From VYFG01 sp965248685 (GTDB taxonomy: Bacteria; Pseudomonadota; Gammaproteobacteria; Arenicellales; Poriferihabitantaceae), in contig CBDFKC010000003.1 in the NCBI GenBank assembly GCA_965248685.1, positions 2,604,001 to 2,668,000 of the forward strand: a stretch of 64,000 bases of DNA, given 5' to 3'. Below are positions 26,442 to 35,455 of the stretch, piece by piece. The notes beneath the pieces are model-generated. The model made no database searches. It saw only the letters and a program-made list of their open reading frames with translations, and was not told where the DNA came from. Position 1 is the stretch's first letter; every line of letters begins with the position of its first letter. A program made the position numbers and the translations under genes.

Positions 26442-27260
26442 ATGATAAGCAATAACCAGGGCGTTGCAGTCCGGCAAGCGGATGATGGAACTGTTTATTC
26501 GTGGCAGGGGGACGGTCCAGCAGTAGCATTGGTCCACGGCCTGGGTTTAAACCGTCATATGTGGCAGTGGCAGATTCCGGCATTAAGTCAACACTACCGG
26601 GTCCTGACCTATGATTTAACCGGTCATGGCGATAGTCCCAAACCCCGGTCTGAACCAGACCTTCACCTGTTTTCCAGTCAGTTGCTTGGATTGCTGGACG
26701 AGGAAAACGTGGATCAATGTGCGGTCATGGGGTTCTCACTGGGCGGTATGATCGCACGACGATTTGCCATGGATCACGGTGAGCGGTTATTGGCTCTAGG
26801 TATTTTACTTTCGCCCCATGCCCGATCAGATAAAGACCAACTCGCCATTGAGAAGCGCGCCGAGCAGGTCTTGCAAAGTGGACCAGAATCGACTGTTGAC
26901 GCTGCGCTGGAGAGATGGTTTTCCCAAGAGTTCAGGCAGGACAATCCCGAGACTATTCAAATGGTTCGTGGCTGGGTACTGGCGAATGACAGCGCGGTCT
27001 ACCCGAGAAACTATCGGGTTTTGGCCACCGGCGTTGAGGAATTAATTGCTCCGCCGAATCCAATCCACTGCCCAACCCTGGTAATGGCTGGCGAACATGA
27101 TCCGGGTCAGACCCCGCAAATGGCCCGGGCTATTGCCGACGAAATACCAGATGCTCGGGTTGAAATCCTGGCCGGGCTGCGCCATATGGCGCTGGCCGAG
27201 GCCCCTGAAATTTGTAATCCGTTATTATTATCCTTTCTAGGTCAGGTAACGAGGGAATAG
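26442..27260 (+). CDS. Alpha/beta hydrolase
   Basis: A 272-residue alpha/beta-hydrolase. HGLGLNRHMW forms the oxyanion region, MGFSLGGMIA holds the serine nucleophile near residue 103, and LRHMALAEAPE the histidine near the C-terminus. The frame is open upstream to 26376 inside ridA, but the ATG at 26442 starts the typical N-terminus. In this context it could be a thioesterase or lactonase, for instance substituting for the betainyl-CoA thioesterase CdhB of Pseudomonas. That is inference only. Confidence 0.8.
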   Translation: MISNNQGVAVRQADDGTVYSWQGDGPAVALVHGLGLNRHMWQWQIPALSQHYRVLTYDLTGHGDSPKPRSEPDLHLFSSQLLGLLDEENVDQCAVMGFSLGGMIARRFAMDHGERLLALGILLSPHARSDKDQLAIEKRAEQVLQSGPESTVDAALERWFSQEFRQDNPETIQMVRGWVLANDSAVYPRNYRVLATGVEELIAPPNPIHCPTLVMAGEHDPGQTPQMARAIADEIPDARVEILAGLRHMALAEAPEICNPLLLSFLGQVTRE

Positions 27261-27338
27261 TTTTTATCGCCACTAATTTTCAAATGCTATAGCAACATTA
27301 AACTACTCACCGTAAAAATTCATAACCGGAAAAACACC

Positions 27339-28376
27339 ATGAAGTTTCAACTCGCAATTAATATGGAGCGCATCACCCCCGACCTGGATATGGTTGACGT
27401 GGAGCGCCATACGCTGGAAATGGTACAAATGGCTGACGCAGGTGGTTTCAATATTGTCTGGGCCGCCGAGCATCATGCCCTTGAGATGACCATTGCACCA
27501 AACCCATTTCAGATTCTCACCTGGTGGGCGGCCCATACCAACAACATCCGGCTCGGTACTGCGGTGGCAACAGCGCCGTACTGGCATCCCATAAAGCTTG
27601 CCGGTGAAGCCGCCATGGTCGACTTATTCAGCAATGGCAGACTTGAGTTTGGTATTGGTTCCGGCGCCTATCAGCGTGAATTTGACCGCATGCGTCCGGG
27701 TTTGAAGCAATCCGAGGGCTGGAAATTTATGCAGGAAATGGTGCCTGCTCTAAAGGCATTATGGCAGGGAGATTATGCTCATGATGGTGAGTATTGGCAG
27801 TTTCCCACTTCAACGTCGGTGCCAAAACCTCTACAAAAGCCCCATCCGCCTATTTGGGCTGCGGCACGATCTCCAATTACCTTCGACTATGCGTTGGAAA
27901 ATAATTGCAACATTATGTCATGGCCGCTGACCCGCCCGATGTCAGAGGCAGAACTCTATAAGCAGCGACTAGATGAAGCGATGGAGAAGAGCCCGGATGC
28001 TCCTCGACCGATCTTCGCCATGATGCGCCATACCGCGGTCTATGATCGAAGCGAAGATTGGGAGGGCCCGATTGAATGCGTATCCCGGCAACTTGGCCAG
28101 TTTGAAAATTTATTTAAGAACCTCGGTGATGTCACCAATGGATTTCCCAAGCAGGTGGATTTTACCGAACTCACAAACAGGGTTGAATATGATCCCCAGA
28201 TGTTGCGGGAAAATCTAATGTTTGGTACGCCAGAAGAAGTGATCGCCAAGCTGAAGTTGTATCAGGATCTTGGTGTTGATGAATTTATTTATTATGCAAG
28301 CATGGGGCTTGGACAAAAGGAGCAAAAACGCTCCATGGAATTATTTTGTAATGAGGTAATGCCTGCATTCTCCTGA
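27339..28376 (+). CDS. Luciferase-like flavin monooxygenase
   Basis: A 345-residue TIM-barrel flavin-dependent oxidoreductase of the bacterial luciferase family. FNIVWAAEHHA near residue 36 and GRLEFGIGSGAYQREF near 103 are family motifs, with LFGTPEEV near the C-terminus as in F420/FMN-dependent monooxygenases. Such enzymes need a separate flavin reductase, which is not encoded here. It sits between the hydrolase and caiD in the same direction, so it may take part in quaternary-amine catabolism. No known carnitine-pathway step needs it. Confidence 0.8.
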   Translation: MKFQLAINMERITPDLDMVDVERHTLEMVQMADAGGFNIVWAAEHHALEMTIAPNPFQILTWWAAHTNNIRLGTAVATAPYWHPIKLAGEAAMVDLFSNGRLEFGIGSGAYQREFDRMRPGLKQSEGWKFMQEMVPALKALWQGDYAHDGEYWQFPTSTSVPKPLQKPHPPIWAAARSPITFDYALENNCNIMSWPLTRPMSEAELYKQRLDEAMEKSPDAPRPIFAMMRHTAVYDRSEDWEGPIECVSRQLGQFENLFKNLGDVTNGFPKQVDFTELTNRVEYDPQMLRENLMFGTPEEVIAKLKLYQDLGVDEFIYYASMGLGQKEQKRSMELFCNEVMPAFS

Positions 28377-28413
28377 TTGCAGAGAACTAATTTTTAAATG
28401 TTGAATAAGTAAG

Positions 28414-29217
28414 ATGTCAAATTTTGTCGAAGTAAGTCGTCATGGCCACGTTATCGAGGTCAAGTTAAATAACCCAAAGGTAAATGCTATTGGCCTTGAA
28501 ATGAGTCGTGAGCTGGGTGAGGCATTCGCCGAACTGCGCGATGATCCCGAATTACGCGTGGGCATCCTGACCGCGGAAGGTGACCGCATATTTTCTGCGG
28601 GATGGGATTTAAAGTCACTCAATGCAGGAGAAATGAAACTGGATAACTGGTGGGAGGAAGGGGATTATGGCGACGGTGGATTTGCTGGCCTCACCGAAAA
28701 CTGGAATTTGAACAAACCAGTTATTGCGGCTTTGAACGGGCTTGCTATTGGTGGTGGATTCGAATTGGCGATGGGTTGTGATTTGCTAATTGCGGCGGAG
28801 CATGTTGAATTTGGATTACCCGAGATGCCACTTGGCATCGTTCCTGACGCTGGTGCATTACAGCGCCTGCCTCGCCGCATTCCACATAATATTGCCATGG
28901 AAATGTTATTGCTGGGTCGTCGTATGCCGGCTGAAGAAGCTGCCCAATACGGCCTGGTAAACAAGGTTGTTAAAAAGGAGGAGCTGATGCAGCAGGCACG
29001 TACCTGGGCAGAACAATTAGCCTGGTCGGCGCCCCTGGCAATGCAGACAGTTAAAGAAGTTCTGCGCGCAATTGAATGTACCCCCCTTGAACAGGCATTT
29101 CATAAAATGCGAACCGAGGAATTGCCAGTTTATCGGGCAATGCTCAAGTCTGAAGATGCGGAGGAGGGGGTAAAGGCATTTGTTGAAAAAAGAGAACCCG
29201 TGTTTAAGGGTCGATAA
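28414..29217 (+). CDS. caiD: Crotonobetainyl-CoA hydratase (CaiD-like)
   Basis: A 267-residue crotonase-fold enzyme close to CaiD, which hydrates crotonobetainyl-CoA to L-carnitinyl-CoA. Shared with E. coli CaiD are FSAGWDLKSL near residue 65, GGFAGLTENWNLNKPVIAA near 89, LPEMPLGIVPDAG near 137, and the C-terminal SEDAEEGVKAFVEKREPVF. The start at 28414 is preceded by TAAGTAAG. It is immediately followed, 19 bases later, by carnitine dehydrogenase. The combination strongly links the locus to carnitine. Confidence 0.88.
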   Translation: MSNFVEVSRHGHVIEVKLNNPKVNAIGLEMSRELGEAFAELRDDPELRVGILTAEGDRIFSAGWDLKSLNAGEMKLDNWWEEGDYGDGGFAGLTENWNLNKPVIAALNGLAIGGGFELAMGCDLLIAAEHVEFGLPEMPLGIVPDAGALQRLPRRIPHNIAMEMLLLGRRMPAEEAAQYGLVNKVVKKEELMQQARTWAEQLAWSAPLAMQTVKEVLRAIECTPLEQAFHKMRTEELPVYRAMLKSEDAEEGVKAFVEKREPVFKGR

Positions 29218-29236
29218 ACAAATACCGGATAAAATT

Positions 29237-30187
29237 ATGAAGAGCCAACCAATAGACCCTACTAATGTGCGTCGCGTTGCCAGTATCGGCGCGGGTCCCA
29301 TTGGGGGTGGCTGGACCGCTCATTTTCTGGCCCGGGGATATGATGTAACCTGCTATCTGCATGATCCGTCAGAACAGGATATGTTTCATCAGATTGTTGA
29401 TACCGCCTGGATCAGTCTGGAACAACTTGGACTTAAGCCTGGTGCGTCGCGGGACCGAATGAAGGTGACATTTAATCTCGGCGAAGCGGTCAAAGACGCT
29501 GAGTTTGTCCAGGAAAGCGCCCCTGAGAAATTATCCCTTAAACAGGAATTATATGCAGATTTAGGGGAATTGGTGTCTCCCGATGTGGTGATTTCTTCTA
29601 GTACGTCTGGGCTGACGATGACGCAAATTCAACAACGTTGTTCGACCCCCGAGCGAACTATCGTTGGACATCCTTTTAATCCACCCTATCTATTGCCTCT
29701 GGTGGAGCTCGTTGGAGGCGATAAATCGTCTACTGCTGCGCTGCAATGGGCCAGCGATTTTTATAAAATTGCCGGGAAAGCGCCACTTACTCTGAAGAAA
29801 GAAATCCCTGGCTTTATCGCAACCCGGTTACAGGAAGCATTGTGGCGGGAAGCCCTGCATATGGTGGCAAACGATGAAGCGACCCCGGAACAGATAGATT
29901 TGGCGCTCATAAACGGCCCGGCGCCGCGGATGGCCTTGCTTGGTCAATGTATGGCATTTCATGTGGCCTGTGGAGAGGGCGGGATGGCAACCAACCTGGA
30001 CCAGTTTGGCCCAGCATTAAAATTGCCCTGGACCCGGCTTGAAGCGCCAGAACTGACCACGGAATTGCGTAACCGTATGGTGGACGGCTGCAATGAAATT
30101 GCTGACGGCAGACATTTCACCGAGCTCGCAGCGGCCCGGGATAAGGGTATTGTCGCAATCCTTAAGGCGGCGGCTGGAGTACTGTAA
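29237..30187 (+). CDS. lcdH: L-carnitine 3-dehydrogenase
   Basis: A 316-residue enzyme of the 3-hydroxyacyl-CoA dehydrogenase family, oxidising L-carnitine to 3-dehydrocarnitine with NAD. The dinucleotide loop is IGAGPIGGGW at 17-26; QESAPEKLSLKQ near 97, SSTSGLTMTQIQ near 124 and VGHPFNPPYLLPLVE near 144 match the catalytic-histidine and substrate region of carnitine dehydrogenases. The ATG at 29237 is preferred to an upstream frame from 29180 that overlaps caiD. Together with caiD and the BKACE it completes carnitine to glycine betaine conversion. Confidence 0.88.
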   Translation: MKSQPIDPTNVRRVASIGAGPIGGGWTAHFLARGYDVTCYLHDPSEQDMFHQIVDTAWISLEQLGLKPGASRDRMKVTFNLGEAVKDAEFVQESAPEKLSLKQELYADLGELVSPDVVISSSTSGLTMTQIQQRCSTPERTIVGHPFNPPYLLPLVELVGGDKSSTAALQWASDFYKIAGKAPLTLKKEIPGFIATRLQEALWREALHMVANDEATPEQIDLALINGPAPRMALLGQCMAFHVACGEGGMATNLDQFGPALKLPWTRLEAPELTTELRNRMVDGCNEIADGRHFTELAAARDKGIVAILKAAAGVL

Positions 30188-30196
30188 GTCCATACC

Positions 30197-31132
30197 ATGT
30201 CATTGCTTATTGATATCAGGGATCCATTGTGGATGCCCGAGCAACAGCTTAAAAAGCTGTTGCAGCCCCACCTTCCCGGAGTATCAATTTACTGTACGGA
30301 TCCGGGATCCCATGCTGACCAAGTGATTATGCTGGCGGCAGTAAAATTGTGGCCCGGGCTGGCGGCTACGCTGCCAAATCTGCAGCTGATTCAAAAAGTT
30401 GGTGCCGGAGTGGATGGTATTGTGCGGGATCCGGAATTACAGGAACACGTGCGCATAACAAGACTAAAACCAGATGCGCCAGCCCAGGAAATTGCTGAGT
30501 ACTGCGTTGCTTATGTACTTTATGAACAGCGAAATATGCGAAGTCACGAGGCCAGCGCAGCCAACGCCAAGTGGGAACCCATTGCGCCAAGACAAAGTCC
30601 GCTAACCACAGTAGGTGTACTTGGGCTGGGTCATATCGGCGGACGCACCGCGCGTTGCTTTGCTGCCCTAGGGTTTCGCGTAATTGGTTGGAGTCGTTCC
30701 GTAAAATCAATCGATGGGGTCGATTGTCGTTCTGGTTCGGGTGCGTTGCCGGCGCTATTGGGGGAATGTGACTATGTTGCCAGCATTCTACCTTCGACCC
30801 CGGACACTCGAAATCTGTTCAATGCTGATTTGCTGTCAAATATGAAACCGGGATCGGTGCTGATCAATGCCGGTCGTGGTGATCTGATTGATGAACAGGA
30901 ATTGATCGACGCGCTGGATAATGAAAAGTTGGCAGGTGCCGTGCTCGATGTTTTTCGAACCGAGCCGTTGCCGCCCTCACATCCTTTTTGGGGCCACGAA
31001 AAAATAACCATAACACCCCATGTGTCAGGATGGCATCTGGATGATGGACTAATCGATATTGCGGAAAACTATAAAAGACTAAGGGCCGGTGAACCCCTCG
31101 TTAATGAAGTCAATCGGGCAGCAGGATATTAA
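30197..31132 (+). CDS. D-2-hydroxyacid dehydrogenase family protein
   Basis: A 311-residue NAD-binding dehydrogenase. TVGVLGLGHIGGRTARCFAA near 137 is the dinucleotide loop, ILPSTPDTRNLFN near 196 and LINAGRGDLIDEQELIDAL near 220 are signatures, and the catalytic histidine is in ITPHVSGWH. GAGVDGIV near 74 resembles the substrate loop. It likely reduces or oxidises a 2-keto/hydroxy acid such as glyoxylate or hydroxypyruvate. It starts 9 bases after the carnitine dehydrogenase stop. Confidence 0.82.
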   Translation: MSLLIDIRDPLWMPEQQLKKLLQPHLPGVSIYCTDPGSHADQVIMLAAVKLWPGLAATLPNLQLIQKVGAGVDGIVRDPELQEHVRITRLKPDAPAQEIAEYCVAYVLYEQRNMRSHEASAANAKWEPIAPRQSPLTTVGVLGLGHIGGRTARCFAALGFRVIGWSRSVKSIDGVDCRSGSGALPALLGECDYVASILPSTPDTRNLFNADLLSNMKPGSVLINAGRGDLIDEQELIDALDNEKLAGAVLDVFRTEPLPPSHPFWGHEKITITPHVSGWHLDDGLIDIAENYKRLRAGEPLVNEVNRAAGY

Positions 31133-31143
31133 CGCGTATTGTA

Positions 31144-31941
31144 ATGAAGTTAACGGAACAACAACTCGGGCAACTTGAACAGCAGGGGTTTTTGGTGCTG
31201 CCTGAATTGTTTTCTGCCGCTGAGGTTGCGGTTATAAATTCGCGATTACCCGCATTGTTCACAGACAATCATCCGGCAAATATTATTGAGAAATCTTCGG
31301 GTATTGTCCGCACGTCCATGGGCATCCATCTCAGAGACCCGATTATCGGGCAACTCGTTCGGCACCCAAGGTTAGTTGACCCCGCCAGTCAAATTCTACT
31401 GGAGCCATTTTACGCGCAGCAAGTTAAGGTTAATGTTAAAGCCGCATTTGTCGGGGAGCACTGGCAGTGGCACTATGACTTTGCCACTCATCATCGTGAA
31501 GATGGTGTGCCGCGACCACTGGCATTAAACCTGCATATTTTCCTGGATGATGTTTCTGAATTTAATGGACCATTGTATTTTATTCCAGGATCACACCGTC
31601 ACGGAATTGCCGATGCCTGGCTGGACGATCAATCAACCAGCTATCCGCTATGGGTGGTGGACAACGACGTGGTCAGTAAGTTGGTTGATGAGTATGGTAT
31701 TTTTTCCGCTAAAGGTATGAAAGGAACTGGCTTAATTTTTCACGATACCCTGGTGCATGGATCAGGTAGTAATATCTCGCCCTGGGATCGTTCAATTTTT
31801 TCGCTGATTGTTAATCCATTAAGCAATGCCAGCGCAGCGCCTACCCGCCCCGCCTACAAACACCACCGAGATTATTCGGCGCTAACACCAGTGGAAGATG
31901 ATTGTCTGCTGGTGGGACAGGAAATTCGTGTAGGGAAATGA
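31144..31941 (+). CDS. Phytanoyl-CoA dioxygenase (PhyH) family Fe(II)/2OG oxygenase
   Basis: A 265-residue PhyH-family oxygenase similar in layout to ectoine hydroxylase. HWQWHYDF near residue 103 contains the HxD iron ligands, GPLYFIPGSHRHG near 141 is a family signature, and FHDTLVHGSGSN near 200 contains the distal histidine. It is the last gene of the run from 26.0 kb and starts 11 bases after the D-2-hydroxyacid dehydrogenase. It may hydroxylate a quaternary-amine or hydroxyacid metabolite; ectABC genes are absent. Substrate unknown. Confidence 0.8.
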   Translation: MKLTEQQLGQLEQQGFLVLPELFSAAEVAVINSRLPALFTDNHPANIIEKSSGIVRTSMGIHLRDPIIGQLVRHPRLVDPASQILLEPFYAQQVKVNVKAAFVGEHWQWHYDFATHHREDGVPRPLALNLHIFLDDVSEFNGPLYFIPGSHRHGIADAWLDDQSTSYPLWVVDNDVVSKLVDEYGIFSAKGMKGTGLIFHDTLVHGSGSNISPWDRSIFSLIVNPLSNASAAPTRPAYKHHRDYSALTPVEDDCLLVGQEIRVGK

Positions 31942-31986
31942 GTCACCCACTATCCTGATTTGCACCACCCGATTCATAACCATTGA

Positions 31987-32874
31987 CTACTTAGCGAGTA
32001 GATCAATAATTGCCTGGGGTATTTTACATTCGGGACAAATTGATTTAATACCCTGGATTTCGATCCGCGCCTGGTCAAGCTTTCCTTGCTGGATTAATTT
32101 CTTTACCTGGTCAATTAATTCGCTAAATTGGACCTCAGATAGTCCCCCATAGGAATCCTCTTTGGTGGCCTGCTGGCTCGACATCCGGCTGACTGCTTCA
32201 GTCTCTGTTTGACTGGAGTCGCTCGGTTTAATACTAGGCTTAACAATGGACTGAATAATGGGTTCTGATCGGGTGGCAGGTGCAGATACGGTTGCCTGGG
32301 AGGATTCTTCCATCAGCATGGGTTGGGCGGCTGCAGATTCCACCTCCATGCTTGGCTGTGCCGATAATTTTGCGGAAATAGCTTGGTTATCCGCCCTGGA
32401 TTGGCCCATTTGTTCCAGTCCAGCTTCAGGTTGATCCATGATTATTTGTTTAACCTTGTATTCTGCTGACTTCGCTTGGTTTTGCATTTCGCGTTTTTTA
32501 GGAACAAGGTCGGGTTTGGATTGCGGTCTGAATTCCATCGCGGTATTGGCATCGGCATCGGTATCGGCATTGACAGCGTAACCAATATCATCGTCGACGG
32601 TTTGTTTTTCGGACAGTTCCTCATTGGTGCTGACACTTACCGGCTGTATACCGGTCTCGGTATATCGAGTTAGTGGCTTGATGACAATGACGGTGAGGCC
32701 CACCAGACAAGCCGTAGCTGCAATTGAAATCCACCTGGGCGTGCTGATGGATTGCTTCTGGGGCGCATGCTGGCGCGCCATTTCAATAATATTTTTGTCC
32801 AGTCCAGATGGAGAATCCTGTCTTGGAGTTCGTGCATAAAGTGCTGACAACTCTTGATCCCGTTGCTCGCTCAT
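31987..32874 (-). CDS. Membrane-anchored anti-sigma-like protein
   Basis: A 295-residue protein with a cytoplasmic N-terminal segment (1-45), one transmembrane helix (WISIAATACLVGLTVIVI, about 47-64), a long low-complexity periplasmic region rich in Ser, Ala, Gln and Asp, and a short C-terminal helical domain ending KSICPECKIPQAIIDLL. Its start overlaps the ECF sigma stop by 4 bases, the usual arrangement for a sigma factor and its membrane regulator. No canonical zinc anti-sigma motif (HxxxCxxC) is evident, so the anti-sigma role is from position and topology. Confidence 0.7.
   Translation of the reverse strand: MSEQRDQELSALYARTPRQDSPSGLDKNIIEMARQHAPQKQSISTPRWISIAATACLVGLTVIVIKPLTRYTETGIQPVSVSTNEELSEKQTVDDDIGYAVNADTDADANTAMEFRPQSKPDLVPKKREMQNQAKSAEYKVKQIIMDQPEAGLEQMGQSRADNQAISAKLSAQPSMEVESAAAQPMLMEESSQATVSAPATRSEPIIQSIVKPSIKPSDSSQTETEAVSRMSSQQATKEDSYGGLSEVQFSELIDQVKKLIQQGKLDQARIEIQGIKSICPECKIPQAIIDLLAK
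32542..32571 (-). repeat. Five tandem 6-base repeats in coding sequence
   Basis: On the plus strand, GG(T/C)AT(T/C) occurs five times in a row. On the coding strand it encodes the repeated Ala-Asp/Asn segment of the anti-sigma-like protein. It is a simple in-frame repeat that could change by slippage in 6-base (two-residue) steps, preserving the frame. Confidence 0.7.
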
Positions 32875-33428
32875 GGGGATACCTCCATCATTGTTCGGAG
32901 TTGTTGTCGTGCATAGCGTACCCGACTCTTAACGGTTTCCTGTTTACTATCGGTGATTTGAGCAATTTCCTGTTGACTAAATCCCTCTTCACCCAGGAGA
33001 AGTGCGATGCGTTGCTCTTCTGGAAGTTTCGCCATGGCTGACATCAGTTCAGCGATAAGGACGCTGTTTTCGGGATCGGTTACGTTTTCATTGCCAGACT
33101 TTCCAGATAACAACTCTATATTCGAATCATCCTGCTGATCTTCCTTGTCCTTTCTCCAGTGATCGATCAATTTGTTGCGCGCAATCTGGTATAGATAGGT
33201 TCTGAATTTTGCCATGGGGCGGTAGTGATCAATTCCGCGAATAATTGCGGCCCAGACATCGTGAGCGATATCTTCCACCAACTGTGTGTTCTGGCAGCTT
33301 TTGTATACAAAATTAAACAGACCATTTTTGTGGCGCAGGTACAGTACCTCAAATGCGGCCGAGTCACCCTTCTGGTATGCCAGCATGAGTGACTCGTCGC
33401 TTTTCAGCTTGTGTAACAGTCCGCGCAT
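32871..33428 (-). CDS. ECF-type RNA polymerase sigma factor
   Basis: A 185-residue sigma-70 family protein. Region 2 (LYLRHKNGLFNFVYKSCQ; VEDIAHDVWAAIIRGID; KFRTYLYQIARNKLIDHWRK) spans about residues 28-92, and region 4 (LPEEQRIALLLGEEGFSQQE; KQETVKSRVRYARQQLR) about 135-178. It would recruit RNA polymerase to a small regulon, probably including this operon. It lies 11 bases after the VWA lipoprotein gene and overlaps the downstream anti-sigma-like gene. Confidence 0.88.
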   Translation of the reverse strand: MRGLLHKLKSDESLMLAYQKGDSAAFEVLYLRHKNGLFNFVYKSCQNTQLVEDIAHDVWAAIIRGIDHYRPMAKFRTYLYQIARNKLIDHWRKDKEDQQDDSNIELLSGKSGNENVTDPENSVLIAELMSAMAKLPEEQRIALLLGEEGFSQQEIAQITDSKQETVKSRVRYARQQLRTMMEVSP

Positions 33429-33439
33429 AGATTAATGGT

Positions 33440-35299
33440 TCAGGTGTCTCGAGGAGAAAAGCTCTTGGCCAATTGGACCAGACCAATAAATTCACCACGG
33501 TACCCATGTTGATCGGCCCCTTTTGCCTGGTTGGCCATCTTCAACGCGTCATCATAACTCCAATCCCGGGTAAATTTTCCCCCACGCAACAGTTGACCAA
33601 ATCCGGCAACCGCGGCAGCAAAACGTAAATTTGGCGAGGCTGATTCAATACGTGTCATGATGTTGTCGACAGTTACCGGTTGACCAATTTCCTGACTTTG
33701 GTCGCTGTTGGGTTGTTTATAGCGCAGTCGAACGTATGCGATCTCTCTCGCCAAGTCGGATGTTGCTTTGTTGTGACTTTCCTGTTCAGCGCTATTGATG
33801 CTGTAACGCAAAGATGGAATTAGTTGGTCCCGGGAATTGACCAATGCAACCTCGTACAATGCAGTGACCGTATGTCCTGCGCCAATATCCCCTGCGTCGA
33901 CCTTGTCGTTGCGAAAGTCTTCTCTGTTTAAAATCCGATTTTCGTAACCAATGAGTCGATATTGTGCAACAACATCGGGGTTAAATTCTATCTGTACCTT
34001 CACGTCCTTGGCGATTGTCAGCAATGTGGAGTTGATTTCATTAACCAGTACTTTTTGCGCTTCCTTAATGGAATCGATGTAGGCAGCATTGCCATTGCCC
34101 ACGTCCGCGATTTGCTCCATTAATGCGTAATTATAGTTTCCGGTACCAAAACCCAGAGTAGTTAATGCAATGCCGCTCTGACGTTTGTTCTCGATCAAAT
34201 TTTTTAGTGCCTCAATGCCTACCGTGCCTACATTCATATCACCATCGCTGGCAATTATCACCCGATTGATACCCTGATCGATAAAATGCCCCTGGGCAAC
34301 GTCGTAGGCCAGGCGGATACCGGCACCGCCATTAGTGCTGCCACCGGCCTGAAGCATTTCGATTGCCGAGAGTATTTTTCCGCGGTGGCTAACTGGAGTG
34401 GAATCCAACACCATTCCCGCAGCACCCGCGTATACAACTAACGCGATTCGATCGTCGGGGTTCATCTGGTCGACCAGCAAACGGAGGGATCGTTTTACCA
34501 GTCCGAGTTTGTCATTACTTTGCATGCTGCCGGATACGTCGATCAGGAAAACCAGGTTAGCTGGTGGCCGGGATTCGCTCTGGGGTTGATAACCTTTTAA
34601 TCCAATCTGCAGCAAATAACGCTCCGCATTCCATGGTGCTGGTGCAATTTCGGTGGCTACACTAAACGGTGCATCCAGTGAGTCTGCCGCCGGGTAGTCA
34701 TAACTGAAGTAGTTGATCAATTCTTCGATCTTGATCGCATCTTTGGGCGGAATTCTTCCTTCCCGTTCCAGCATCCGTCGGATATTGCTGTAGGCAGCGG
34801 TATCGACGTCTACGCTGAAAGTAGACACCGGGTTTTCAACGACCAGCTTGATACCGTTTTCTTCGAAATGTAGGTAGTTTTCCCGGTCCACAGGTTCACT
34901 GGCTGGACGAATGGTGGGTGCTGCCACGGGCATTGCCGAAATTGCCGAATCTACTGCGGCGGATTGTGTCGTCATGGATTTATAGGCGTTAAATTGCTTC
35001 AACTCGGATTCAGTCTGTAAAACCCTTTGCCGGACCGACTGGCCAAGATCCGATTTTTCTGACGTCGATTGGCTTACCTCTTCTGCTATCAAAACCGGCA
35101 AGTCGATAGTATGACTCTCTCTGGTTTTAGCATGGGGTGACTCTTTGGCGATTAGCAGGGGTTGATTCTGGTCATCGTCCACCCGAATCTGAGATTGGGG
35201 TAGTACAGGACTCTGGGCCTGTTGTGAGGCTGGTTTATTTGAACAGGCCGACAGTAGTATGACCAGCCCGCATAAAACGCTGATTAACAGTTGTTTCAT
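33440..35299 (-). CDS. VWA-domain lipoprotein (YfbK-like)
   Basis: A 619-residue lipoprotein. The signal sequence ends in lipobox LLSACSN (C19). After a variable region a YfbK-type N-terminal domain (STFSVDVDTAAYSNIRR near 160), a von Willebrand factor A domain with a MIDAS motif DVSGSMQSND near 253, and a C-terminal beta-rich domain follow. VWA domains bind ligands through a metal ion. It is the first gene of an operon with an ECF sigma and anti-sigma-like protein. Its leader contains an 8-base inverted repeat covering the ribosome-binding site (35303-35310 and 35343-35350). Confidence 0.85.
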   Translation of the reverse strand: MKQLLISVLCGLVILLSACSNKPASQQAQSPVLPQSQIRVDDDQNQPLLIAKESPHAKTRESHTIDLPVLIAEEVSQSTSEKSDLGQSVRQRVLQTESELKQFNAYKSMTTQSAAVDSAISAMPVAAPTIRPASEPVDRENYLHFEENGIKLVVENPVSTFSVDVDTAAYSNIRRMLEREGRIPPKDAIKIEELINYFSYDYPAADSLDAPFSVATEIAPAPWNAERYLLQIGLKGYQPQSESRPPANLVFLIDVSGSMQSNDKLGLVKRSLRLLVDQMNPDDRIALVVYAGAAGMVLDSTPVSHRGKILSAIEMLQAGGSTNGGAGIRLAYDVAQGHFIDQGINRVIIASDGDMNVGTVGIEALKNLIENKRQSGIALTTLGFGTGNYNYALMEQIADVGNGNAAYIDSIKEAQKVLVNEINSTLLTIAKDVKVQIEFNPDVVAQYRLIGYENRILNREDFRNDKVDAGDIGAGHTVTALYEVALVNSRDQLIPSLRYSINSAEQESHNKATSDLAREIAYVRLRYKQPNSDQSQEIGQPVTVDNIMTRIESASPNLRFAAAVAGFGQLLRGGKFTRDWSYDDALKMANQAKGADQHGYRGEFIGLVQLAKSFSPRDT

Positions 35300-35455
35300 T
35301 GAAGATTCTCCATTTTGATCGTTAGGTTCATCTGGTTAAACGTGGAGAATCGAAAAACGGGGTTAACTAATTTTACTTTGTAACCACGAACTGGTGACTG
35401 TAGGATTTATAATGCCAGGAAAATCTATTAACCAAGCTGATTTCAAGAGGACCAC

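Noticed and set aside
32542..32571. CRISPR-like short tandem repeats
   Set aside because: Only six-base units without spacers inside a coding sequence.
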